Shown piece by piece: positions 10,215 to 20,662 of a DNA stretch of 64,000 nucleotides (position 1 is the first letter of the stretch; each line of letters begins with the position of its first letter). The notes beneath the pieces are model-generated. The model was not told where the DNA came from. It worked only from the letters and a program-made list of their open reading frames with translations, and searched no databases. The DNA lies in NCBI GenBank assembly GCA_007570785.1, contig ML661885.1, forward strand, positions 15,443,966 through 15,507,965, read 5' to 3'. The translations under genes were made by a program, and so were the position numbers. The DNA comes from Antilocapra americana. Lineage: Eukaryota > Chordata > Mammalia > Artiodactyla > Antilocapridae.

Positions 10215-11690
10215 CCAGGTTGTTTCTAAGTGGGAACGGCAGAACCAGCAGGGAATCTTAAGAAAAACTGCATTCGAGATGACGATCCATCCCCAACAGA
10301 AAGGGAGGACATTAGACCTGGCCCTCAGGAGAGAAGTGGGTGCTGGGACTCTGGATGGAAACTGGAAGTGGGGAAGCACAGAATGAGAAGGTCCAGGGGA
10401 ATCTTGGGAACACAGGGGACGTGAGAAAGCAACTTAGGGAAGAGTCACAAAGGGTGACGTCTGAGCAAAGTTCCGACGGGGAACTTCCTCCTCCCGAGGA
10501 GAAACCAGACTAGAAACAATTATCTCCTCTGCCTGGGCCTAATCTCCAGTCTGAGTCACACTTAAGAAACCTCTGTCTGGACCAAGAAAAAGAGTCTGTG
10601 TGGCCAGCCCTGGGGCAGAGGCCCAGAAGGTGAAGGGCAGTGTTAACAGATAGTGCACAGCGAGTATCTACCCAAGCACTTGGGCTCCTAGTAACTGAGT
10701 CCTTGTTGAAATGACCAGAGGAGAATTTCTTTCTATGTGAAGGCTGGAGCCTGAGGTCTGACCATCTTGTTGGCTTGGCCTCAGAAGCATGGCTTGCTTA
10801 AATGCATAAGGCCATGTTTCATGAGAACCTGGGGGAAGAGCAAAGTGCTTTCCATACAAGTATCGCCAAATGGAGACTTATTAGTTCAAGTGAATTCCTT
10901 GGGACTTGCCAAAAGAGATGGGACAGAACCAACTTCTATCAGTCTGCTCAACAAGACAGTCTCCTATCTGGTTCCCTCAAGTACTAAACTCTTACACAAG
11001 ATCTTCTCCAGGCAGGTCCCCAAGGTCAAGATGGACATCCGGAGGCTCCCCAGTTCTCCCAGGAATCAAGGCCAGAGCTGTCTGGGGCCACAGTCCTAGG
11101 TACTCTCTCGTGACCCTTCCTGGGCCTTGCAGTTTCTACCATATGACAGCACTTAACACATTCCCCTGTCTCTTTGGACAAGTGAGCAGTTATGAATTCT
11201 ACTCACTGGGTCTCTAGTTCTCATTTAACTTGCTGCATTTCTGTAGAGCATTCCAAAGATGTCTTCCAGGAACTTCCAACAAACTTTTCAGCTGTCAAAT
11301 GTTGAAATCTTTCTAACCACTCACCGAAAGCAAGAGAACTGATTAGCAAGAAAAACAAAGCATCTTCGCTCAGATTCTACGTTTGAGGTTTTCCTGTCAA
11401 GGTGATTTAAACCATACTGCAGGGAGAGATGTGTGTTCACAACAGCCATGAAAAACGCCCCTTGCCTTGCCCACACATCCTGGGTGGTCCACCTGGATTC
11501 CTCAGCAGTCTCCCCTTCCCCACAGAGGAGGAGCCTGGCTCCTCCTTTCCAGCCCTCTGCCTATACCCATGCTGTCACCCCAGCTAGGCTGGTTCTGTAA
11601 AGGGTGTGCGTGATCCAGGAGGCCAGTGAGCAGGTTGGAATCCTGGCAGCAACACAGGCATGCAGCATCCTGAAGCCATAGATTCCCCAT
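10215..11690. other. Intergenic unique sequence
   Basis: No repeat family or exon is recognised. Overlapping short ORFs at 10767-11217 look like chance: they overlap in three frames and show no domain. Confidence 0.6.
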
Positions 11691-11699
11691 TGAAGTTCA

Positions 11700-12080
11700 A
11701 AGTTGTGTGGATCGAAATGTGTCCCCTCTCAAAAAAACTGCAAGATCACTGTAAATGTGACCATATTTGGAAATAGGGGCTTTGCAAATGTAATCATGAT
11801 GAGTTCATATTACAGGAAGGGACGCTCTCAGTCCAATCACTTAGAGTCCTTATGAGAAAGATGGAAACCTACAGGGAGAAAACCGTGTGATGACAAAGGC
11901 GAACATGGGAGGGACGTGGCTACAAGCCAGGGAATGCCAAGGATTGCTAGCAGCAAGGACAGTGAGGAAGAAAGAAGGAGCAGATTTCCCCTCCAGAGCC
12001 TACAAAAAGGAATCAAGCTTGTTGACACCCTGACTTCAGATTTCTACCCTCTGAACCTGTGAGAGAATACATTTAATAAG
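11700..12080 (+). repeat. MaLR-like LTR fragment
   Basis: Contains gaaatgtgtcccctctc, gtgaccatatttggaaatag, gggctttgcaaatgtaatca, gccaaggattgctagcagca and the end gaacctgtgagagaatacat. This is the layout of an old ERVL-MaLR-type LTR. No internal retroviral coding sequence is adjacent. Confidence 0.65.
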
Positions 12081-12096
12081 AACCATCCACTTCTTT

Positions 12097-12377
12097 TGGA
12101 GAAGGCAATGGCAACCCATTCCAGTACTCTTGCCTGGAAAACCCCATGGACAGAGGAGCCTGGTAGGCTGCAGTCCATGGGATCGCTACAAGTCGGACAT
12201 GACTGAGCGACTTCATTTTCACTTTTCACTTTTATGCATTGGAGGAGGAAATGGCAACCCACTCCAGTATTTCTGCCTGGAGAATCCCAGGGACCAGGGA
12301 GCCTGGTGGGCTTCCGTCTATGGGGTTGCACAGAGTCGGACACGACTGAAGCAACTTAGCAGCAGCAGCAGCAGCAT
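12097..12377 (+). repeat. Bov-A2 dimeric SINE
   Basis: Two BovA bodies are in tandem, each starting ggagaaggcaatggcaaccc or ggaggaggaaatggcaaccc, and each ending with the agtcggacatgactgagcga-type motif. The element finishes with a short (AGC)n tail (12359-12375). Flanks carry catccacttctttt and catccatttatttt, an imperfect target-site duplication. Confidence 0.9.
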
Positions 12378-12439
12378 CCATTTATTTTATCTTATGATTT
12401 AATATAGAATATAAACCTCTTGGTCAAAAATGCATAAAA

Positions 12440-12609
12440 GGGGGACTTCCCTGGTGGTCCAGTGGATAAGACTCCACACTCCCAATGCAAAGGGTCTGAG
12501 GGCAATCCCTGGTCAGGGAATTCGATCCCACATGCCAAAACTAAGGTTTCATATGCCACAACTAAGATCTGGAGCAGCCAAATAAATAAATTAATATATT
12601 TTTTAAAAA
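12440..12609 (+). repeat. CHR-type SINE, first of a tandem pair
   Basis: Starts gggacttccctggtggtcc, carries the ttcgatcccacatgcc motif and ends in an aataaataaatt-rich tail. It is flanked by gcataaaagggg (12432) and gcataagggg (12611), an imperfect duplication. A second CHR copy begins directly after it. Confidence 0.88.
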
Positions 12610-12659
12610 GGCATAAGGGGAACTTCCTTGATGGTGCAGTGGTTAAGATTCCATGCTTC

Positions 12660-13706
12660 TTACATACTCTTCAGTCCATAAAAACTTTACCAGTAATTTT
12701 TTCAACATACAGATATATTATTAAGAAAATCTATATCTTATTTTACACTTAATTATGCCTTACAATTCTCTGTGTTCTAGAGACCATGGTTTTAAAAACA
12801 CTTTTAATGAATGCTACTACTTTAATTAACGTTACAAACCTAGACAACATTAAAAAGCAAAGACATCACTTTGTCAACAAAGGTCTGTACAGCCAAAGCC
12901 ATGGTTTTTCAGTAGTGACATACGGATGTGAGGATTGGACCTTAAAAGAAGGCTGAGCACAGAACTGATGCTTTCAAAGAGTGGTGTTAGAAAAGACTCC
13001 TGAGAGTCCCTTGAACAGCAAAGAGATCAAACCAGTCAGTCCTAAGGGAAATCAACCCTGAACGCTCATTGGAAGGACTGATGCTGAAACTAAAGCTTCA
13101 ACACTTTGGGCACTTGATGCGAAGAGCCGACTCACTGGAAAAGATCCTGATGCTGGGAAAGATTGAGGGCAGGAGGAGAAGGGGACAGCAGAGGATAAGA
13201 TCGTCGGATAGCACTGCTGATTCAATGGACATGAACTCGGGCAAACTCTGGGAGATGGTGAGGCACACGGAGACCTAGCGGGCTGCGGTCCATGGGCTCA
13301 CAAAGAGTTAGACCTGACTTAGCAACTGAACACCACCAACAGCAACAACTACTTTAAATACAATGAGACGGCCTTTCTTCAAATTATCAGTATCTTCAGA
13401 ACTGATTTTTTAAGCCTTGGATAGACATCATAAACTTACATAAAAAATGATAGCCTTGTGGGTGACTAATTGTTTCCATGTGGAAACAGGATAAGTCTAG
13501 GACCACACTGGATCCAAAGAGCAGAGTGCCATGAGGCAAGAATGAATACAACACAAAAATATTCGCTTTAAAAAATAGGAATTTGGGAGTTGGGAGGGGG
13601 GTTCTGGAAGGGGAATACATGTATACCCATGGCGGATTCATGTCAATGTATGGCAAAACCAACATGATAATGTAATGGAAAAAATTAATTAATTAATTTT
13701 TAAAAA
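12660..13706 (+). mobile_element. Composite retroposed insertion (unique + BovB + L1 3' end)
   Basis: This 1,047-bp block is inserted in a SINE with a perfect 15-bp target-site duplication. It contains, in order: about 170 bp of unassigned AT-rich sequence; a BovB 3' fragment (about 12833-13348); about 230 bp unassigned; a bovine-type L1 3' end (about 13580-13690: ggaggggggttctggaagg, gtatggcaaaaccaacatga); and an A/T-rich tail. All parts lie in + orientation with the tail adjacent to the 3' duplication. That fits a single L1-machinery event on a chimeric transcript or on a rearranged L1. Confidence 0.7.
12833..13348 (+). mobile_element. BovB LINE 3' fragment
   Basis: From cctagacaacattaaaaagc through catggtttttcagtagtgac, gatgctgaaactaaagcttc and aagatcctgatgctgggaaa to a cagcaacaact end. 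This is the last third of BovB after the RT domain. Degenerate and non-coding. Confidence 0.85.
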
Positions 13707-13881
13707 AAGATTCCATGCTTCCCTTATAGAGGGCATGGGTTCGATCTCTGGTTGGGGAACTAAGATCCCACATGCCATACATTTATTTAAAATGATGTGT
13801 TTTACTTAATGCACAATAAAATTGCCTTGTATATGTATTTAAATTTTACTTCATTGCATATTTTTTCTTTTTTTAATATTC

Positions 13882-14076
13882 ATTTGTATTTATTTATTTG
13901 GCTGTGTCAGGTCTTAGTTGCAGCATGTAGGATCTTTGTTACATCATGTGGGATCTTTCCTTGCTGCTCCCAGGCTTAGTGGCAGGTGGGATCTTAGTTC
14001 CCAGACCAGGGATCAAATCTGCCTCCCCTGCATTGCAGACTGGATTCTTGACCACTGGACTACCAGAGAAGTCCCT
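13882..14076 (-). repeat. CHR-type SINE (antisense)
   Basis: On the + strand it runs tatttatttggctgtgtcag, then gatcttagttcccagaccag, then gatcaaatctgcctccc, and ends ctaccagagaagtccctg. Near full length. Confidence 0.85.
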
Positions 14077-14261
14077 GTGTGTTTTCTCATTTGGTACACA
14101 AAGAAAGTATTCATCATAGATTTACTCTTTTTAACATGTGAACTATTATTAAAGTTTACTTTCATTCCTAATATTAAAGAAAAAAAAAAGCCTCCAGTTC
14201 GTGACACTGCTAAGGCAGTCCGGAGAAAGGCGTACATCAGAGTCTGCTGACATGCACTCTG

Positions 14262-14455
14262 TGCCCAAAACCAGGTCTGCCCCTCGCTGGCCGTTTATCC
14301 TCAGCCTTCTCCTTAACTTCTGGAAGTCTCAGTCTCCTCAGGTATAAACTGGGAATAACAGTGGTACTGATCTCAAGAATATTGTGAGGGATATTGATGA
14401 GGATTCACATAAAGCATTCAGTACTGTGCCTACTACCAATTATAAATGCTGAAGA
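14262..14455 (+). repeat. MIR SINE
   Basis: Follows the MIR central region: ttctggaagtctcagtctcc, then tcaggtataaactgggaata, then agtactgtgcctactacc near the 3' end. An old mammalian-wide element. Confidence 0.65.
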
Positions 14456-15083
14456 AAAGACATTAGGGTTGAATTATATTAAAATGCTGTGACAATTATT
14501 TTTGACTTACAAAAAAGGCAATTTCATAGGGTTCAGCCTAGCAGTAATGATAGTCGTGGTGGTAAGAACAGAGATCTTGTTTGTAATATCATTTGGTTTT
14601 TCCAACAGCAATTCTCAGTTCTCTGACTCCAACAGCTGGTCCTACAGTTTGGTTTCAATTCGGACACCACTCAAGGTAAGCACAAACCCACAGGTTAAGG
14701 GCTCAGTCCCACAAGACTGCCCGCACTTCAGATGCCAGTTGCAAATGGGAGCCCAAGTTACCCACACATCTGTCCAACTGACTCCAAAGTCAGGGATTCC
14801 CACAACACCCCCTTGGGGTTGCTACTTCACTGGAACAGCTCAGAACTCAGGTAAACACTACTTAAGATAACAGTTTATTATAAAGGATACAAATCAACAG
14901 CCAGATGAAAAGGTTGCACAGATCAAGCTCGCGGAGGGGAAAGGTGGTACCCTCTCCAGACACACCACCCTCCCAGCATTCAAGGTGTATGCTCACCTGA
15001 AGGCTCTCCAAATCTCATAGTTCCAGAATTTTCACCCTTGGCTGTTCTCCTGAAACTACCACAACATTGTTAATTGGCTATCC

Positions 15084-15288
15084 TGCTCAGACGCTCAGTC
15101 GCGTCCGACTCTTTGAAACCCCATGGATTGTAGCCCACCAGGTACCTCTGTCCATGGGATTTCCCAGGCAAGAATACTTATGTGGGTTGCCGTTTCCTTT
15201 TCCAGAGGATCTTCCCAATCCAGGGATTGAGCCCATTTCTTCTGCATTGGCAGTCAGGTTCTTTACCACTAGTGCCACCTGCGAAGTC
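15084..15288 (-). repeat. Bov-tA SINE
   Basis: On the + strand it runs from gctcagtcgcgtccgactct to agtgccacctgcgaagtc, a full-length monomer inserted in the LTR at 14600-15777. Confidence 0.88.
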
Positions 15289-15322
15289 ATGCAAAATAAA
15301 AAGTTAAAAAAAATAAGAATTT

Positions 15323-15440
15323 TTATTCCTTGGCAGTCCAGTGGTTAGGACTCAGTACTTCTACTACAGAGGGGTTTGATCCCTGGTGAGGGAACAAAGA
15401 TTCCCCCAAGCCTCATGGTAAGACCAAAAAGAAAAAGAAC
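15323..15440 (+). repeat. CHR-type SINE
   Basis: Begins attccttggcagtccagtgg, carries ggtttgatccctggtgaggg and ends in an accaaaaagaaaaag tail. Second insertion in the same LTR. Confidence 0.8.
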
Positions 15441-15777
15441 TTTTAGGGTGGTTTTATTATGTAGGCATGATTGACTAAATCATTGGCCACTGATGAATTC
15501 AATTTCCATCACCTCTTCCTACCCAAGAGGTTGCTGGTAGGAGGGGATGGATGGAAGTTGAAACTTCCAACCCTTTAAGCAAGGCCAACTCCCTCCTTGA
15601 AACCATCTAACTGCCAACTAGTCACCTCATTAGCATAAACTCAGGCTTGTTATGAATAACAGAAGACACTCCCTTCACTCCCGAAATTTCAAAGGTTTAA
15701 AGAGTTCTTTGCCAGCAACTGGGGGCAAAGAACAAATATATGTGTTCTTTGTGTCTTTTTATTATAACACAAAAATC

Positions 15778-17439
15778 TGTTGTTGTTTTGTTTGTTTTAG
15801 TTATTAAGTCCTGTCTGACTCTTTGCAACCCCATGAAATCTACTATGTTGCAATTATTTGTACATCTGAGGTCAACAGTCCTGTTTATTTATCTCAACCG
15901 TCCCAATAGAACCAAACACACAGTTAGATGATCAGTTAATGTTGACTGAATGACCTTTGTGTTTTTCACATATTACCTGGTGGCCATCTCATCCATGCAA
16001 TAAAAAGGAACTTTCCCAGATCTTGTGCGCATTAAAGTAGTTGTTTTCCTGCTCTATTGCTTCTAAAGGAATTATGAGGACAAAGGTGTTTTGTATTTGT
16101 GTGCCCTTGGTAGACTTTACTCTAGTCAACCTCACCAGTATGTAAGGTTCTAAAGACAGAAAAGTTTGTGAGGCACCTACAGATGCTGTTCCACCGATGC
16201 TGGCCCTCCCAACCCCTCTGAGTATCTCACCAGGCTTGGAAAGTCAAGAAAGAAAAACAAAAGTTAGCCACATTTTGTAAAAGATGAGCATTGAGGCAGA
16301 CACAGAGAAGTTGAATTGGACCCCTAACACATCAATTTTCTTCTGTCTTGAAGTGACAATGGAAAGCTTATCTTTTTCAGGAGAAGAAGAAAAAGAGAAA
16401 GAAGAAATAGATGCTTCTATTGTCCAGAATCTGACTTTTCATTTCCTATGGCTTTGCTCTGACTTTGGCAACATTAAAGTCAGACATTTCTGAGCTCTAC
16501 AGCAACATGGATGCTAGAGGATCTTTGCCACATTCCCGGGAGGGGACCGAAGATGCTTTTCTCATGACAGCCTCTGGACTCCAACTCGCTGCCCTCAGCA
16601 TTCCTGAAGCAGTGGAGAGAGACCCCCCCCCGCCCCTTCTCACCCCCCCTACCCCCTGACCCCCGCCCACCCCGGACTGTGAGCAGGGAAACAGAGAACC
16701 TGGCCAGGGAGTGAAGAAATGAATCCGGCTGTCACGGAAGGAACTAGATGGAGCAAAAGCTGTGGCCCCGGGGGAGATTCCCTAACCAGAGTTCCTCCAG
16801 CTGCTCTGACTTCCTGCTCCACCACTGCCTGGAGTCTGTCCCGGAGGACCTTCCCAAGGCCAGCTGAAAGCCAGAAACCACCCCTCCTTACCTGCTCCAG
16901 ATGCAACGCAGCGAGTTCTGGAGAGAGGGGCCGACAGGATCCCCTCTCTAGGATGGAGGTTTCGGGAACAAGTTTCATTCACAATTCTAGGTTTTAGCTC
17001 TGAGAGCCACGGGATAAAAAGTGTGCGCAATCTGGGTTCTCAATGAAGAACTGTCCATTTGAAATTATTTCTCTTAGAAGAGAAGAAGTAGCGCTTTACG
17101 GATGGGAGAAAATAAATTGAGTAAATTCACAGATCAGTTCATTGTCAGCTTAAGAGGAAGGGAGGAGGTGACGGTGGACTACAGAAAAATACACACAATT
17201 TTAATTGTAGGATTCCCCAGGCCAGTCAACTTGGCCCTCCCAGGCAGTGGAGTGTTGTAGCCTGAAGCGGATTCCTTAATCAGCCTTGGGATTTCTAGTA
17301 TGTTCTCATTGTATCAGACCTCCAAAAGCCAGATTCATCTGCAACCACACCAGCTACAATCTGGGAGGTGGGAAGATGAAAAAGGAAAAGAAAGAAAATG
17401 TTTCTATATTTCTAAGTTCAAATAAGTTATTTAAAGAGC
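15778..17439. other. Intergenic unique sequence
   Basis: No gene or repeat is identified with confidence. A short BovA-like trace (gttattaagtcctgtctgac, about 15800-15840) may be a SINE stub. A C-rich tract at 16622-16675 is simple sequence. Overlapping ORFs on both strands at 16649-17030 have no recognisable domain. Confidence 0.55.
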
Positions 17440-17630
17440 ACACCTCAGTCTTAGAAGAACAGGTATTTCAAAGACTGGAACACCTGCATGCTGTTGGTAG
17501 GAACGTAAAACGCTGCAGCCACTATGGAAAAAGTATTGTGGTCCTTCAAAACATTAAAAATAGAATTTTCATATGATCCAGCAATTCTACTTCTCTCTAT
17601 ATATCCAAAAGAATTAAAAGCAGGGTCTTG

Positions 17631-17878
17631 AGGACTTCTCTGGTGGTCCAGTGGTAAAAAATCTGCTTGCCAATGCAGGGGACACAGGTTCAATCCCTGA
17701 TCTGGGAAGATTCCACATGCCTTGGGACAACTAAGCCCCTGTGCCACAATTACTGAGCCCATGCTTTAAAGCCCACCAGCAGCAACAAGAGAAGTCACCA
17801 CAATGGGAAATTCAAGCATCACAATGTAGACCCAACACAGCCAAATATAAGAAATATATATAAAAATTTAAAAATAAA
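17631..17878 (+). repeat. CHR-type SINE, long form
   Basis: Starts aggacttctctggtggtcc, includes the long-form body (gtgccacaattactgagccc, agaagtcaccacaatggg) and ends in an A-rich tail. It sits within the L1 that starts at 17440, with a short aaagcag repeat at both junctions. Confidence 0.82.
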
Positions 17879-17930
17879 GCAGCACCTCAAAGAGGTATTT
17901 GTAACCTATGTTCATAGCACAATTCACAAG

Positions 17931-18441
17931 AAAAGTTATGACCAAACTAGATAGCATATTGAAAAGTAGAGACATTACTTTGCCAACTAAGGTCCATCTA
18001 GTCAAAGCTATGGTTTTTCCAGTAGTCATGTATGGATGTGACAGTTGGACTATAAAGGAAGCTGAGCACCAAAGAATTGATGTTTTTGAGCTATGGTGTT
18101 GGAGAAGACTCTTGAGCGTTCCTTTGACAGCAAGGAGATCCAACCAGTCTATCGTAAAGGAAATCAGTCCTGAATATTCATTGGAAGGACTGATGCTAAA
18201 GCTGAAACTCCAATACTTTGGCCACCTGATGTGAAGAACTGACTCTTTGGAAAAGACCCTGATGCTGGGAAAGATTGAAGGCAGGATGAGAAGGGGGCGA
18301 CAGAGGAGATGATTGGATGGCATCACCAACTCAATGGTCCTGAGTTTGAGTAAACTCTGGGAGTTGGTGATGCACAGGGAGGCCTGGCATGCTGCAGTCC
18401 ATGGGGTCGCAAAGAGTCAGACTGACTGACTGACTGACTGA
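17931..18441 (+). mobile_element. BovB LINE 3' fragment
   Basis: From gttatgaccaaactagatag through gtagtcatgtatggatgtga to the terminal (GACT)n run at 18419-18440, the usual BovB 3' end. It keeps an open frame of about 100 codons at 17908-18234 for the post-RT region, but is 5'-truncated and lacks catalytic motifs. Confidence 0.9.
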
Positions 18442-18842
18442 AAAAGTGAAAGAAACCCACATGTCCCTTGACAGATGAATGGATAAACAAAATTTGGTAT
18501 AGACATACAATGGAGTATTATTCCGCCTTACAAAGACAAGAAATTCTGAGACATACTACGACAGGGATGAACCTTGAGAACATGATGCTCAGTGAAATAG
18601 ACAAGTCACAAAAGGACAAATACTGTATGTTTCCACTCATACGAGGTACCTAGAGTAATCAAATTCACAGCAACAGAAAGTAGAATGTTGGTTGTTAGGG
18701 GCTGGCTAGGAGACCAGGATGGGGGAAAGGAAATGGGAATTTATTTAATAGGTACCAAATTTCAGTTCTGCAAGACAAAAAAGTTCTAGAGACTGATCGC
18801 ACAATGATGTGAATATGTGTAATGCTATTAAACTGTAAACTT

Positions 18843-18974
18843 GGGAATTCCCTGGTGGTCCAATGGTTAGGACTCCATGCTTCCATTGCCAGGGCCCAGT
18901 TTCAATCCAAAGTGGAGGTAAGGAAACTAAAACCCCACAAAGCCATGGAGTGTGCTCAGAAAAAATCTTTTTTG
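18843..18974 (+). repeat. CHR-type SINE
   Basis: Starts ggaattccctggtggtcc. It is flanked by aactgtaaactt (18831-18842) and aactggaaactt (18975-18986), an 11/12 target-site duplication, and inserted in L1. Confidence 0.85.
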
Positions 18975-19026
18975 AACTGGAAACTTAAAAATGGTCAAGA
19001 TGATAAATTGTACCATACTTGTGTAT

Positions 19027-20432
19027 CCTAGAAAATGATGCTGTGAAAGTACTGCACTCAATATGTCAGCAAACTTGGAAAACTCAGCAGCGGTCACAGG
19101 ACTGGAAAAGGTTAGTTTTCTTTCCAAACCCAAAGAAAGGCAATACCAAAGAATGTTCAAATTACTGCACAATTGCACTCATCTCACATGTTAGCAAAGT
19201 AATGCTCAAAATTCTCCAAGCTAGGCTTCAACAGAACGTGAACTACAAACTTCCAGATGTTCCAACTGGATTTAGAAAAGGCAGAGGAACCAGAGATCAA
19301 ACTACCAACATCCGGTGGATCATCAAAAAAGAAAGAGAGTTCCAGAAAAACATCTGCTTTATTGACTATGCCAAAGCCTTTGACTGTGTGGATCACAATA
19401 AACTGTGAAAATTCTTCAAGAGATGGAATACCAGACCACCTGACCTGCTTTCTAAGAAATCTGTATGCAGGTCAAGAAGCAACAGTTAGAATCAGACATG
19501 GAACAACAGACTGGTTCCAAAATGAGAAAGGAGTATGTCCAAAATGAGAAAGGCTGTATAGTGTCAGTCTGCTTATTTAACTTCTATGCAGAGTACATCA
19601 TGCAAAATGCCGGGCTGGATGAAGCACAAGCTGGAATCAAGATGGCTAGGAGAAATATCAATAACCTCAGATATGCAGATGACACCACCCTTATGGCAGA
19701 AAGTGAAGAGGAACTAAAGAATCTCTTGATGAAAGTGAAAGAGGAGAGTGAAAACGTTGGCTTAGAACTCAACATTCAAAAAACTAAGATCATGGCATCC
19801 AGTCCCATCACTTCATGGCAAATAGATGGAGAAACAATGGAAACAGTGACAGACTTTATTTTGGGGGGCTCCAAAATCACTGCAGATGGTGACTGCAGCC
19901 ATGAAATTAAAAGAGGCTTGCTCCTTGGAAGAAAAGCTATGACCAACCTAGACAGAATATTACAAAGCAGAGACATTACTTGGCCAACAAAGGTCCATCT
20001 ATTCAAGGCTATGGTTTTTTCCAGTGGTCATGTTGGATGTGACAGTTGGACTGTAAAGAAAACTGAGTGCTGAAGAATAGATGCTTTTGAACTGTGTGTT
20101 GGAGAAGACTCTTGAGAGTCCCTTGGACTGCAAGGAGATCCAACCAGTCCATCCTATAGGAGATCAGTCCTGATATTTGTTGGAAGGACTGATGCTAAAG
20201 CTGAAACTCCAATATTTTGGCCACCTGGTTCAAATAAATGACTCATTGGAAAAGACCCTGATGCTGGGAAAGATTGACGGCAGGAGCAGAAGGGGAAGAC
20301 AGAGGATGAGATGGTTGGATGGCATCACCAACTCAATGGACATGAGTTAGCGTGGCTCCAGGAGTTGGCATGCTGCAGTCCACGGGGTCACAAAGAGGTG
20401 GACACAACTGAGGGACTTAACTGATCTGAACA
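19027..20432 (+). mobile_element. BovB LINE fragment with reverse-transcriptase region
   Basis: This is a 1.4-kb 5'-truncated copy of the RTE-clade LINE BovB. Open segments encode the RT core: TGFRKGRGTRDQ and FIDYAKAFDCVDH in the frame of 19019-19408, then FYAEYIMQNAGLDEAQAGI and LRYADDTTLM in the frame of 19465-20073. The catalytic YADD box is at 19672-19683. It is dead: a TGG-to-TGA stop at 19406, a frame change, and a 22-bp offset duplication (tccaaaatgagaaagg at 19516 and 19538) break the frame. The 3' part runs to ctgatctgaac at about 20432. The endonuclease domain is absent. Confidence 0.92.
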
Positions 20433-20451
20433 GTGTATCTTGTGTGTGGGG

Positions 20452-20662
20452 GTGCATGCTCAGTCACTTCAGTCTTGTCTGAGTCTTTGTAATCCTGAAG
20501 ACTGTATCTTTCCAGGCTCCCCTGCCCATGGGAAGTCTCCAGGCAAGAATACTGGAGTGGGTTGCCATGTTCTCCTCCAGGGGATCTTCCCAAACCAGGG
20601 ATTGAACCCAAGTCTACTGCATTGCAGGCGAATTCTTTACCACTGAGCCACTGGGAAAGCCC
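20452..20662 (-). repeat. Bov-tA SINE
   Basis: On the + strand it runs gctcagtcacttcagtcttg, then the gggattgaacccaag B-box complement, to gagccactgggaaagccc. It lies just after the BovB end. Confidence 0.88.

Larger units (their letters stand above)
12619..13790 (+). repeat. CHR-type SINE split by a 1,047-bp insertion
   Basis: The 5' part, 12619-12659 (aacttccttgatggtgcagt onwards), continues at 13722 with ttatagagggcatgggttcg and ends near 13790. The intervening block 12660-13706 is bounded by the perfect 15-bp duplication aagattccatgcttc at 12645-12659 and 13707-13721. Confidence 0.85.
14600..15777 (-). repeat. Ancient endogenous-retrovirus LTR with two nested SINEs
   Basis: Segments 14600-15083 and 15441-15777 belong together: gttaagggctcagtcccaca, ggtaaacactacttaagata, cagccagatgaaaaggttgc, then gtaggcatgattgactaaat, acctcattagcataaactca and tgttctttgtgtctttttat. 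This order is that of an old mammalian LTR. Orientation is probably minus, because the AATAAA-like signals read on that strand. It is interrupted by a Bov-tA and a CHR SINE. No gag, pol or env remnant is seen, so it looks like a solo LTR; the family is not assigned. Confidence 0.6.
17440..19026 (+). repeat. Old L1 3' region, broken by three insertions
   Basis: Pieces at 17440-17630 (gcagccactatggaaaaagt, atgatccagcaattctactt), 17879-17930, 18442-18841 (catgtcccttgacagatgaa, gatgaaccttgagaacatga) and 18987-19026 (aatggtcaagatgataaatt) are collinear with one L1 ORF2-end/3' UTR. They are separated by a CHRL SINE, a BovB fragment and a CHR SINE. A further BovB abuts the 3' end. Confidence 0.75.

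Noticed and set aside
12359..12375. (AGC)n trinucleotide repeat of possible coding significance
   Set aside because: It is the 3' tail of the Bov-A2 SINE.
14502..14870. 122-codon ORF
   Set aside because: Lies mostly in an ancient LTR and does not match retroviral coding sequence.
18419..18440. Independent (GACT)n microsatellite
   Set aside because: It is the normal terminal repeat of the BovB element that ends there.
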